64,000 bases of DNA from Rhodospirillum centenum SW (GTDB lineage Bacteria > Pseudomonadota > Alphaproteobacteria > Azospirillales > Azospirillaceae). The position numbers and the translations under genes were made by a program. Where the stretch lies: assembly GCF_000016185.1 (NCBI RefSeq), contig NC_011420.2, forward strand, positions 516,501 to 580,500, in the 5' to 3' direction. Of the stretch, positions 9,660 to 17,654 are shown one piece after another (position 1 is the stretch's first letter; every line of letters starts with the position of its first letter). The notes beneath the pieces are model-generated. The model saw only the letters and a list, made by a program, of their open reading frames with translations, searched no databases and had not been told where the DNA came from.

Positions 9660-9673
9660 GTGGAGTCCCTCCA

Positions 9674-10306
9674 GTGACGCATGCGGCTGGCATCAGCGGA
9701 ACGGTGGCGATCGGACGGACCCTCGGGGCCGCTTCCGACGTCGCCGTCGGCTCCGGTCCGTCCCGCTCGGTCCCGGGCCGGGGCGCGGACGGACTGCTGA
9801 CCGGGGCCGTCTGCCTGCTTGCGGCCGCGGTGCTGCTGGTGAGCTGTGCCGATCCCGGCAGCCGCCCGCCGGAGCCGACCCCGGTGGCGCTGACGGTTCC
9901 GGGGCCGCCCCCGGCGCCGCCCGCCCGGGTGCCGACCTCGCCCGTGCCCCGGCCGAAACCGCCGGTTCCGGTGACGCAGCTTGCCGGTGTGCCGGCGGCC
10001 CTGCCCGGTCCGTCGGCAGCCCCGCCACACCTCCAGGAGACATCCTTCGATCCGAAGACCCTGGTGGGCATGACCGAACAGGAGACGATGCGCCTTCTGG
10101 GGCAGCCCTCCTGGACGGAGGAGATCCCGCCGGCCAAGACCTGGCGTTACGCCAACGACCGGTGTGTCCTGCGCGTGTTCTTCTTCATGGAGATGACGAC
10201 GCGCGACTTCCGAACCCTTTCCTATGAACTGACCAGTACGGACGACCAGCCCAATGTCGCTCAGCAATGCTTTGCCGAACTCGTCGCCCAGGCCTGGCAC
10301 CCCTGA
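9674..10306 (+). CDS. Proline-rich putative lipoprotein upstream of a two-component system
   Basis: 210 residues. A hydrophobic stretch (LLTGAVCLLAAAVLLVSC) ends in a lipobox-like VSC near residue 58, which is late for a signal peptide. The true start may therefore be further in, or export may be unusual. A Pro-rich linker (about 62-118) leads to a compact C-terminal domain (TLVGMTEQETMRLLGQPSW ... WRYANDRCVLRVFFF). That domain looks like a SmpA/OmlA-type small outer-membrane lipoprotein domain. The GTG start has GGAG 8 nt upstream. It ends 4 bp before the response-regulator ATG, suggesting a shared envelope-sensing function. Confidence 0.6.
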   Translation: MTHAAGISGTVAIGRTLGAASDVAVGSGPSRSVPGRGADGLLTGAVCLLAAAVLLVSCADPGSRPPEPTPVALTVPGPPPAPPARVPTSPVPRPKPPVPVTQLAGVPAALPGPSAAPPHLQETSFDPKTLVGMTEQETMRLLGQPSWTEEIPPAKTWRYANDRCVLRVFFFMEMTTRDFRTLSYELTSTDDQPNVAQQCFAELVAQAWHP

Positions 10307-10310
10307 CCAC

Positions 10311-11123
10311 ATGCCGGCGCCGGCCCCCGTTGCCCGCGTCGCCCTGGTGGACGACGACGACCTGTTCCGGGAATCCCTGGGCATGAACCTCACGGACGAG
10401 GGGTTCGAGGTCGTGCCGTTCGACCGTGGCCATACCGCGCTCGACTACTTCGCCGGGGGCGGCACCGCCGACCTGATCCTGCTGGACTGGCGCATGCCCC
10501 GGATGGACGGGATCGAGACCCTGCGCCAGCTCCGCGCCCGCAACATCGACATCCCGGTGATCTTCCTGACGGTGCTGTCCGACCAGATCTACGAGGAGAC
10601 GGCCCTGACCGGCGGTGCCGTGGACTTCGTGGAGAAGTCGCGTTCGCTGCCGATCCTGCTGAAGCGGATGCAGCTCATCATCCAGGGCCGCAAGCCCGGC
10701 GGGGAAGAGGGACCGGGCGCCCCGTCCGCCGCGACGGATGCCGCCGGCGCCGGTGGCCAGATGTTCCGGCGCGGGCCGCTGGAGCTGAAGCTGGAGGTGG
10801 CCCGCGCCTTCTGGGCCGGCAGCCGCATCGACCTGACGCTGACCGAGTTCAACATCGTCAAGCTGATGTCCACCCGTGCCGGCGAGGACGTGTCCTACCG
10901 CGACCTCTACGATCTGGTGCATGGCAAGGATTTCGTCGCCGGCTACGGGCCGGCCGGCTACCGGGCCAATGTGCGCGCCTTCATCAAGCGCATCCGGCAC
11001 AAGTTCCGCGCCGTGGATGCCGGGTTCGACGAGATCGAGAACTATCCCGGTTTCGGTTACCGCTGGTCGGACCGGCACCCGGCCGAGTATGTCGGCGGCA
11101 TCGGTGGCCGGGACCGCGCATGA
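10311..11123 (+). CDS. OmpR-family response regulator
   Basis: 270 residues. The receiver domain spans residues 9-125, with the acidic pocket VDDDD and the phospho-acceptor Asp in LILLDWRMPRMDG near 59. The conserved Lys is in FVEKSRS near 108. A linker of about 25 residues precedes a C-terminal winged-helix DNA-binding domain (LTLTEFNIVKLMS, then NVRAFIKRIRHKF). It lacks the usual 'REVL' lettering but has the fold pattern. ATG 10311 directly follows the lipoprotein stop; an in-frame ATG at 10254 would overlap that gene. The stop overlaps the kinase start by 4 bp. The pair has a ChvI/ChvG flavour, which is an inference. Confidence 0.85.
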   Translation: MPAPAPVARVALVDDDDLFRESLGMNLTDEGFEVVPFDRGHTALDYFAGGGTADLILLDWRMPRMDGIETLRQLRARNIDIPVIFLTVLSDQIYEETALTGGAVDFVEKSRSLPILLKRMQLIIQGRKPGGEEGPGAPSAATDAAGAGGQMFRRGPLELKLEVARAFWAGSRIDLTLTEFNIVKLMSTRAGEDVSYRDLYDLVHGKDFVAGYGPAGYRANVRAFIKRIRHKFRAVDAGFDEIENYPGFGYRWSDRHPAEYVGGIGGRDRA

Positions 11124-12667
11124 GCCGATCCGGCCGGGGCTGGCGCGGCACAGGCCGCTGGCTGCTGCGGTCGCTCGCCGGTCGGCTGGTGCTGGTCTCG
11201 ATCGTCTTTCTGGCGGTGCCGCTGCTGATCTACGAGCAGTTCCGCAACGCCGATGCGGAGAAGCAGATCCTGCTGCTGCGCAGCGCGCAGCAGCAGGGCC
11301 AGCTCATCGCCCGCGCGGTCGAACCGCTGCTGGCCGGTCTGGACGGCCCGTCGCTGGCCGGGTTGGGCCAGACCCTGACCCGATTCTCCGACGAGAACAC
11401 CCGCGTGCGTGTGCTGCTGCGGCCCAACGCGCCGGGCGGCGTCACCGGCCGGGGATTCTACTACGTCGCCTCCGCTCCGGCGGTGCCGACCGCCATGCTG
11501 GACCTGGAGCGCGAGCGGCTGATCGAACAGGGCGTCCTGGTCCGGCTGGCCGCGTCCTGCGCCGGTGACCAGGCGCTCGCCATTCCGGTGCCGACGGAGA
11601 AGGGCGGGGTGGAGCTTCTGACCTCCATCACCCCGATCAAGACGGAGATGGGCTGCTGGGCCGTGGTCACCTCCCACGCCGCCGCCGCCTATCTCGGGCT
11701 CGGCATGGGCCAGCCCTACTGGCGGACGCCGGAGGTGCAGGCGGCGGCCCTGGTCTACATCGCCATGGCGGCGCTGGTGCTGGTGCTGCTGCTGGAGGTC
11801 TGGCGCAATCTGCGCCGTTTCGGCGAGCTTGCACGCGACATCGTCATGCACCGCGGCCCGGCCGGCAGCTTCTCCGAGCAGAACACCGTACCCGAACTGG
11901 AGCCCGTGGCGGAGGATTTCGACCGGCTGGTGGCGACCCTGCACAGCTCCGCCGTCAATCTGCGCCGCGCGGCAGAGGACAACGCCCACGCCTTCAAGAC
12001 ACCGATCGCCGTGATCCGTCAGGCCGTGGAGCCGCTGAAGCGCCTCATTCCCCCCGAGGATGTCCGCGGTCGCCGCGCCATCGACATGATCGAGGGCTCG
12101 GTGGAGCGGCTGGACGGGCTGGTCTCCTTCGCCCGCCGCATGGACGAGACGGCGGCCGACCTGCTGGAGCCGCCGCGCCAGCGGGTGGACCTGTCCGCCC
12201 TGCTGGAGCGCGTCCTGCTCGGTTACCGCAACGTGCTGGAAGAACGGGGGGTGACGCTCCTGCCGCGGATCGAGGGCGGCCTGGTCGTCCGCGCAGGAGA
12301 GGAACTGCTGGAAACGGTGATCGAGAACGTGGTGGACAATGCGCTCAGCTTCTCTCCCGCCGGCGGCTCCCTCCGGGTCGCCTGCAAGCGGGAGGGCGCG
12401 CGCATCCTGCTGTCCGTGGACGATGAGGGGCCGGGCGTTGACCCGGCCAACATGGAGCGGATCTTCGAGCGCTACTTCAGCCAGCGCCCGGTCGCTCCCG
12501 GCACGGCACTGGCGGAGCCGGCGGGAGCATTGCCGGACGGCATGCCCCACTACGGCATCGGCCTCTGGATCGTCCGCCGGAACGTGGAGGCGGTGGGCGG
12601 CCGGGTGGACGCGGAGAACCGGCCGGACGGCGGCTTCGGCATCCGCATCCGGCTGCCCGCCGTCTGA
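11120..12667 (+). CDS. Membrane sensor histidine kinase
   Basis: 515 residues. TM1 is at about 20-38 and TM2 at about 212-233, enclosing a periplasmic sensor of roughly 170 residues. The HisKA motif is NAHAFKTP near 293, a variant of the usual HELRTP. The catalytic ATPase domain has the N-box ENVVDNALSFSP, G1 DEGPGVD, F-box IFERYFSQ and G2 HYGIGLWIVRR. ChvG-like kinases share the RYFSQRP-type F-box. The gene starts inside the stop of the response regulator. It ends 3 bp from the convergent antiporter stop, leaving no room for a terminator. Confidence 0.9.
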   Translation: MSRSGRGWRGTGRWLLRSLAGRLVLVSIVFLAVPLLIYEQFRNADAEKQILLLRSAQQQGQLIARAVEPLLAGLDGPSLAGLGQTLTRFSDENTRVRVLLRPNAPGGVTGRGFYYVASAPAVPTAMLDLERERLIEQGVLVRLAASCAGDQALAIPVPTEKGGVELLTSITPIKTEMGCWAVVTSHAAAAYLGLGMGQPYWRTPEVQAAALVYIAMAALVLVLLLEVWRNLRRFGELARDIVMHRGPAGSFSEQNTVPELEPVAEDFDRLVATLHSSAVNLRRAAEDNAHAFKTPIAVIRQAVEPLKRLIPPEDVRGRRAIDMIEGSVERLDGLVSFARRMDETAADLLEPPRQRVDLSALLERVLLGYRNVLEERGVTLLPRIEGGLVVRAGEELLETVIENVVDNALSFSPAGGSLRVACKREGARILLSVDDEGPGVDPANMERIFERYFSQRPVAPGTALAEPAGALPDGMPHYGIGLWIVRRNVEAVGGRVDAENRPDGGFGIRIRLPAV

Positions 12668-12670
12668 GCT

Positions 12671-15217
12671 TCAGCCCGCCGACGGCAGCCGGCGGGCGGC
12701 GGCGATCTCCTCGACATGGCCGCGCAGATCGGCGTCTTCGTCCAGCAGGCGGTGGAAGTCGCGCCGGTCCAGCACCAGCAGCCGGCAGTAGGCCAGCGCC
12801 ACCACGTCGGCGTTGCGCGGCCGGTCGTCCAGCAGCGCCAGCTCGCCGAAGAAGTCGCCCGACCCCAGCCGCACCGGCTGGGCCAACCCCGGCAGCGTCA
12901 CCGCCACGGCGCCGGAGGAGATGAAGTACATGCTGTCGCCGCGCTCGCCCCGGCGCACCAGCACCTCGCCCGGCATGGCAAGGCTGGGTCGGAGCAGCCG
13001 CTCGATCCGGCCCAGCCGGTCGGGCGCCAGCCCGGCGAACAGCGGGACGCGGCCGATCAGCTCGGTCGTGGACAGACCCAGATCCAGCCGCGGCGGCTCC
13101 TCCACCTGGGTCCGCCGGCGGCGCAGGTCGCGCTCCAGGTCGGCCAGGATCTCGCGGCTGATGATCGCCTCGTCGAACAGCCGGCGCATGGTCCGTTCCT
13201 CCACGCGCAGGGCGGCCCGGGTCAGGTAGCGGACCTGGACCTCCTCGACATAGGCCGGGTACTGCAGGCGCAGGGCGTCCAGCGCCTCCTGCACGGCGGC
13301 CTGGCGGGTCTGCAACACCTCGGTCAGGGTCGTGGCGGCATCACGGCCCAGCATGGGAGCCAGCAGCTCGTCGGTGAAGCGCTTGAGCCCCTCCACCACG
13401 ATGCGGACGACGACGAGCTGCGCGAAGCGTTCCGACAGCTTCAGCGCCAGATAGCGGTCGGCCCCCAGCCGCCGCTGCACCCAGAGAGCCCGGCGCAGCC
13501 CACGGGAGAGCTTCACCTCCTTGCGGGCAGCCCCTTCATAGCCCTCACGCCGGGCGGCCTTGACCCCGTCCTGGAGCCGGCCGGCGTTGGCCACCAGCGA
13601 CTGCACGGTCCGGCGTGAGATCACGCCGTCGCGGAACAGGGTCAGGTACAGCTCCTCCTCGCGCCGGGCCAGCGTGCTCAGCCCGATATAGACGCGGTCG
13701 TCCAGCGACAGGCCGCCGTGCCGCTCGTCCAGGTCGATCTGCTCCTGCGCCAGCGCAGCCCCGCGCTCCAGCAGCGGGGCCACCGCCGGGGCCGGGTTGA
13801 TGTGGAAGTCGCGGGCGATCGTTTCCACGTCCTGGCGGACCCGGCTCAGCGACAGACCGAAGGCGCGGTTGCGCAGGGCCTCCTCCACCGGCGACAGCCG
13901 GTTCAGCCCGACCAGCCGGATCAGCGGCCGCAGGGTGGTGCCCTGCACGAACAGGGTGAACAGCACGAAGCCGGTGGCGACGACGGCCACCATCTCCTGT
14001 GTCGGCTCGGGCACCCGCCGGTTCTCCGTCACCGCCAGCGCCAGGGCCAGCGACACGGCCCCGCGCAGCCCGCCCCACAGCATCACCGCCTTGTAGGGGC
14101 CGCTGATCCGGTCCGCGGCGCCGATGGCGGTCAGGCCCGGCAGCATGCCGTAGATCACCAGGGCGCGGGCCAGCAGCGCACAGACGACCAGCGCCGCCAG
14201 CAGCAGCATGTGCCCCCACTGCGCCTCCATCAGCGTCGGCGGGATCAGCATGGAGGCCAGCAGGAAGATCAGCGAGTTGGCCCAGAATCCCAACTGTCCC
14301 CAGACATTGCGCAGGCCCTCCCAGCTCTCCGGGCTGATCCGGGTCCGCCCCTCCGAGGCGATGACCAGTCCGGCCGTCACCACGGCCACCACGCCGGAGA
14401 CCTCCAGGTAGCGCTCCGCGATGATGAAAGCCAGATAGGCAAGGCTGACGGTCAGGCTGATCTCGCTCTGCGGCAGGTTGCGCAGCGGCGTCACGATGAT
14501 CCCGACCAGCCAGCCCATCAGGACTCCGACGGCGATGCCGCCGAAGAACTTCACGAGGAAACTCAGGGCCGCTCCCGCCCAGTCGGCCTCGGCCATGCTG
14601 CCGGCCGGTCCGCGCGCCGTCAGCATTCCCAGCAGCAGGGTGAACAGGGCGATCGCCGCGGCGTCGTTGAACAGGCTCTCGCCCTCGACCAGGATCGACA
14701 GCCGCCGCGGCGCGCCAAGGTCCCGGAAGATGCCGACGACGGCTGCCGGGTCCGTCGTGGCGACGATGGCGGCCAGGGTCAGGCAGACGATGATGGCATG
14801 GGTGCCCAGGGTGCCTTTCCAGACCCACCAGGCGCCGGCCATGCCCAGCCCGGCGATGATGGTGCAGAGCACCACCGCCACCACGGCCAGGATCATCACC
14901 GGCCAGAGATCGTCCAGCAGGCGCCGGACATCCACCGACAGCGCCGTCTCGAACAGCAGCACCGGCAGGAAGATGTAGAGGAAAGCGGAAGAGGAGAGTT
15001 CCAGGTCCGACAGCGCGGTCAGGAAGTCGCCCGCCGGCCCCAGTTCGCCGGCAGTGCCGCCGCCGGTGATCCACAGCCGGCTCACCCCCAGCGCCACGCC
15101 GACCGCCGCCAGCAGCACCGTGTAAGGCAGGCGCAGCCGGCGCGCGAGCGGCGGCAACAGACTGACCAGCGCCAGCAGGCCGGCCACGGCGAGCAGGGTA
15201 GGGATGAGAGTACCCAT
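12671..15217 (-). CDS. CPA1 Na+/H+ antiporter with C-terminal cyclic-nucleotide-binding domain
   Basis: 848 residues. The membrane part (about 5-425) has the CPA1 core ATTDPAAVVGIF near 157 and ILVEGESLFNDAAAIALF near 178, the ion-binding Asp region. Residues 425-700 form a large helical cytosolic region. Residues ~705-835 are a CRP/cNMP-binding domain with the phosphate-cassette pattern GDFFGELALLDDRPRNADVVA, where the Glu and Arg contact cyclic nucleotide. Exchange of Na+ or K+ for H+ is expected at the inner membrane, possibly gated by cAMP or cGMP. The gene lies 191 bp downstream of the UspA-like gene on the same strand. Confidence 0.88.
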   Translation of the reverse strand: MGTLIPTLLAVAGLLALVSLLPPLARRLRLPYTVLLAAVGVALGVSRLWITGGGTAGELGPAGDFLTALSDLELSSSAFLYIFLPVLLFETALSVDVRRLLDDLWPVMILAVVAVVLCTIIAGLGMAGAWWVWKGTLGTHAIIVCLTLAAIVATTDPAAVVGIFRDLGAPRRLSILVEGESLFNDAAAIALFTLLLGMLTARGPAGSMAEADWAGAALSFLVKFFGGIAVGVLMGWLVGIIVTPLRNLPQSEISLTVSLAYLAFIIAERYLEVSGVVAVVTAGLVIASEGRTRISPESWEGLRNVWGQLGFWANSLIFLLASMLIPPTLMEAQWGHMLLLAALVVCALLARALVIYGMLPGLTAIGAADRISGPYKAVMLWGGLRGAVSLALALAVTENRRVPEPTQEMVAVVATGFVLFTLFVQGTTLRPLIRLVGLNRLSPVEEALRNRAFGLSLSRVRQDVETIARDFHINPAPAVAPLLERGAALAQEQIDLDERHGGLSLDDRVYIGLSTLARREEELYLTLFRDGVISRRTVQSLVANAGRLQDGVKAARREGYEGAARKEVKLSRGLRRALWVQRRLGADRYLALKLSERFAQLVVVRIVVEGLKRFTDELLAPMLGRDAATTLTEVLQTRQAAVQEALDALRLQYPAYVEEVQVRYLTRAALRVEERTMRRLFDEAIISREILADLERDLRRRRTQVEEPPRLDLGLSTTELIGRVPLFAGLAPDRLGRIERLLRPSLAMPGEVLVRRGERGDSMYFISSGAVAVTLPGLAQPVRLGSGDFFGELALLDDRPRNADVVALAYCRLLVLDRRDFHRLLDEDADLRGHVEEIAAARRLPSAG

Positions 15218-15408
15218 GGCGGGGAAAGAGTCCGCAACGACGGAGCGATGTCCGCACTATAGGAGACGCGGACGACCCCGCAAGCGACGCCTGCGCCAGG
15301 GAGCCGTGAGATTTCAGGGGGACGGGACGGATCGTCCGCCTTGCTCCGGCCCCATTCCCGCTCCCGTTCCCTGCCGCCGACTCCCGGACCGGCATCCGCG
15401 CTGCCGGA

Positions 15409-16017
15409 TCAGGCCAGCCGGTCGATCTGCGTGTCCGTCAGGTTGCCGGGCACGACCACCAGCGGGATTTCCAGCGTGCCGGCCAACTGCCCGGCCAGCC
15501 AGGAGATCAGTTGCCCCTTGCGCACGGAAGGCGGGGCGGCCCCGACGACCAGGGCATGGATGTCGCCGTCCTCCCGGATGGCGGCCAGGATCTCGGCCCC
15601 CAGGGTACCGCTGCGGATCTGCACCTCCGGCCGCAGCCCCGTCAGGTCATGCACCTCCGCGGCCATCCGGTGCAGCAGCCGCTCGGCCTCCTCCCGGCGC
15701 TCCTGCTCCATCGCCTGGGCGATGCTCATCCACTCCCCGAACTCGGCCGGTTCCGTGACGTGCAGCAGGGCGAGCAGCCCGCCGACATTGGCGGCGCGCA
15801 GCGCGGCGAAGCGCAGCGCGGCGCGGGACTGCGGGCTGTCGTCCACGCAGACCATGAACTTGAACCGCTCCGGCGCGCTGGCGGCGTCCGCCGTCCGGGA
15901 GGCCGTCCGGGATGCGGCCGAGGGAGCGGGCAGGGCCCCGGACAGAGCCGTGGCGAGGGGGGGAAACGCCAGCGGCGGTCCCTGCGGCGCACCGGGCGCC
16001 GGGCGCATCGTCAGCAT
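15409..16017 (-). CDS. Universal stress protein (UspA family)
   Basis: 202 residues. About 50 Ala/Pro-rich residues precede one Usp domain: FMVCVDDSPQSRAALRFAAL near 54, HVTEPAEF near 90, and VVGAAPP with LEIPLVVVPG at the end. The canonical ATP-binding loop G-x2-G-x9-G-S/T is not intact in VVGAAPPSVRKGQLISWLAG, so nucleotide binding is uncertain. ATG 16017 has GGAGGAGG close upstream; an ATG at 16008 is also possible. It lies 14 bp after the CBS gene stop. Confidence 0.85.
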   Translation of the reverse strand: MLTMRPAPGAPQGPPLAFPPLATALSGALPAPSAASRTASRTADAASAPERFKFMVCVDDSPQSRAALRFAALRAANVGGLLALLHVTEPAEFGEWMSIAQAMEQERREEAERLLHRMAAEVHDLTGLRPEVQIRSGTLGAEILAAIREDGDIHALVVGAAPPSVRKGQLISWLAGQLAGTLEIPLVVVPGNLTDTQIDRLA

Positions 16018-16031
16018 GCGTCCTCCTCCGC

Positions 16032-16466
16032 TCAGATGCCGCCGGCCACGTACTGGCGCAGGCTCTCGACCTCCTGGGTGGTCTCCTCCAGCCGGTGCTT
16101 GACCACGTCGCCGATGCTGATGAAGCCGACCAGCCGGCCACCCTCCATCACCGGCAGATGGCGGAAGCGGCCGGAGGTCATCTTGGTCATGACGCTGGCG
16201 ACCGTGTCGGACGGGGCGCAGCCGACGACCTTGCGGGTCATCAGGTCCGACACCTTCCTCTCCATCACGGCGGCTCCGTGCTCGCCCAGGCCGCGCACGA
16301 TATCGCGTTCGGAGATGATGCCGGCGATGCCCCCGTCATCGTCGATGGCCAGCGCGGCGCCGATGCGGTTGACGGTCAGCAGGCGGACGACGCTGCCGAC
16401 CGTTTCGGACGGGCGCGTCGTGATGATGGCGGAACCCTTGGTTCTCAGGATCGCGGACACATGCAT
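16032..16466 (-). CDS. CBS-domain pair protein
   Basis: 144 residues, consisting of two CBS motifs (about 8-58 and 72-125): RPSETVGSVVRLLTVNRIGA ... GIISERDIVRGL and APSDTVASVMTKMTSGRFRHLPV ... GFISIGDVVKHRL. Stand-alone CBS pairs usually sense adenine nucleotides and act on partner proteins; no partner is fused here. ATG 16466 gives the family start. The longer reading from 16685 would prepend an Arg-rich, repeat-derived sequence and was rejected. Probable operon with the UspA-like gene. Confidence 0.88.
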   Translation of the reverse strand: MHVSAILRTKGSAIITTRPSETVGSVVRLLTVNRIGAALAIDDDGGIAGIISERDIVRGLGEHGAAVMERKVSDLMTRKVVGCAPSDTVASVMTKMTSGRFRHLPVMEGGRLVGFISIGDVVKHRLEETTQEVESLRQYVAGGI

Positions 16467-16910
16467 GGGCCGTCCCCTTCCTTCCCTGTTCCGGACCGCC
16501 GCCGTTCGGGACGGTCCCTGTCTCCCGGATCGTCGTCCTCTTCTGGGGGCGTCTTCGGCGCGCCCTGGATCGCGGTCTCTGGCGGACCGCGCTCGTTGTC
16601 GCGGTCTCTGGCGGACCGCGTTCTGGTCACTGCCCCTTGCGGGGCGTTTCCCGGCCGGTTCCGGCATCGGGGGCACCTGTTGCAATCAGGGAACGCCATG
16701 CTGCGGCGCACGCGCAAGCGCTTTATGACGCTGCCGGGTCAGTCCTGTCGGAAAGGAAGCGATGGCGGCAGCTGGCGGGAGCGGGGCTTTCCCTGCGGCA
16801 GACGTGATCCGGACCTGTCCGTTACAGGCCGTCAGGTCCGGCAGGGCCGTTTCGTCAGGGCTTTGTCTCTGGAACTCCCGGGTCAGGATCGTTCCGGGAT
16901 GCCCGCCATG
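16467..16910. other. Intergenic region with twin hairpin repeats
   Basis: Holds the presumed promoter of the CBS-Usp genes and the direct repeat at 16570-16620. I see no credible ORF: the reading frames here run out of the CBS gene's false N-terminal extension. Confidence 0.5.
16570..16620. repeat. Two identical 22 bp hairpin units in direct repeat
   Basis: TCGCGGTCTCTGGCGGACCGCG occurs at 16570-16591 and again at 16599-16620. Each copy can fold as CGCGGTC / GACCGCG around a short loop. They lie about 100-150 bp upstream of the CBS gene. Confidence 0.85.
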
Positions 16911-16942
16911 AAAAAGAAGGGCGCGCCACCGGGGCGCGCCCT
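16911..16942 (-). terminator. Rho-independent terminator of the lipoprotein gene
   Basis: On the minus strand a perfect 10 bp stem AGGGCGCGCC / GGCGCGCCCT with a 5-nt loop is followed by TCTTTTT. It starts about 20 bp after the stop of the 16962-17483 gene. Confidence 0.85.
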
Positions 16943-16961
16943 GCGCAGGAAGGGGAGCGGA

Positions 16962-17483
16962 TCAGCGCATGCCCTGCTGGGCGGTCTGGCGCGGGATCAG
17001 CGACAGGCAGTTCTCCACGATCTGGTAGCACTGGCCCAGCCGCACGGACCCGGAGGAGGCACCGCCATAGACCACCTGGGTCACGGCGCCGTTCTTCAGG
17101 GTGAAGGTGGCCTCGCAGCTCCGGCTCTCGATCTCGGGATAGTCGTTCCAGCCCCAGCCCGGGCCATAGCCCCAGTAGGGTCCCCAGCCGTACCAGGGAT
17201 GCCATGCGCTGTAGCCGTGCATGGTCGCCGGCCGCGTGATGATGCGCTCGCTGGAATAGGTGAAGTAGTCAACGTTATCGACCGACGCCCGGCGCTCGGG
17301 CACACCCGCGCAGGCCAGAAGCGTCTGCACCGGCATGCCGATGAAGGCCTGCTGGGCATAGACGGCCTGTTCCGCCTGGGGGTTGGCGCACGCCGCGAGG
17401 CCGACCGCGGCCAGCCCGCACAGCGCCGCCGTCGCCAGGGCGCTGCGCGCGGGCTTCATCGTTTGGGCATGACCAGACTGCAT
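16962..17483 (-). CDS. Putative lipoprotein with Trp/Gly/Tyr-rich segment
   Basis: 173 residues. The signal sequence ends at the lipobox GLAAC near residue 32. The mature part contains a compact domain (AFIGMPVQTLLACAGVPERR) reminiscent of small SmpA-like lipoprotein domains. A W/G/Y-rich stretch at about 85-112 and a C-terminal region with three cysteines follow. ATG 17483 has AGGAG 8 nt upstream; the longer frame to 17579 lacks a ribosome site. It is transcribed alone, with its own terminator at 16911-16942. Function unknown. Confidence 0.75.
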   Translation of the reverse strand: MQSGHAQTMKPARSALATAALCGLAAVGLAACANPQAEQAVYAQQAFIGMPVQTLLACAGVPERRASVDNVDYFTYSSERIITRPATMHGYSAWHPWYGWGPYWGYGPGWGWNDYPEIESRSCEATFTLKNGAVTQVVYGGASSGSVRLGQCYQIVENCLSLIPRQTAQQGMR

Positions 17484-17654
17484 GGTGACCGCTCCTGTGA
17501 ACCGCTGCCCGGAACCGTCCCGATCCAGGCCCGAGCCCCCATCCCACACAACACCTTGCATGGAATATCGGCATGACAAGGGCCATGATCCAGATCATCC
17601 GGAAGAGCGGGACAGGCCGCGCTCCCGTGGCGGTGCCTCTTCCCGTCCGGGGCG

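Larger units (their letters stand above)
8776..9673. other. 0.9 kb divergent intergenic region without a convincing gene
   Basis: Separates the minus-strand operon ending at 8775 from the plus-strand lipoprotein gene. It contains the hairpin at 9148-9193, a patch of clearly lower GC at about 9310-9530 with the palindrome AAACCC-C-GGGTTT (9376-9388), and the tandem repeat at 9612-9659. Short ORFs on both strands here have no recognisable protein character. A small RNA or long 5' leader is possible. Confidence 0.5.

Noticed and set aside
16467-16685. N-terminal extension of the CBS protein
   Set aside because: Arg-rich translation of the hairpin-repeat region; CBS family start fits ATG 16466.
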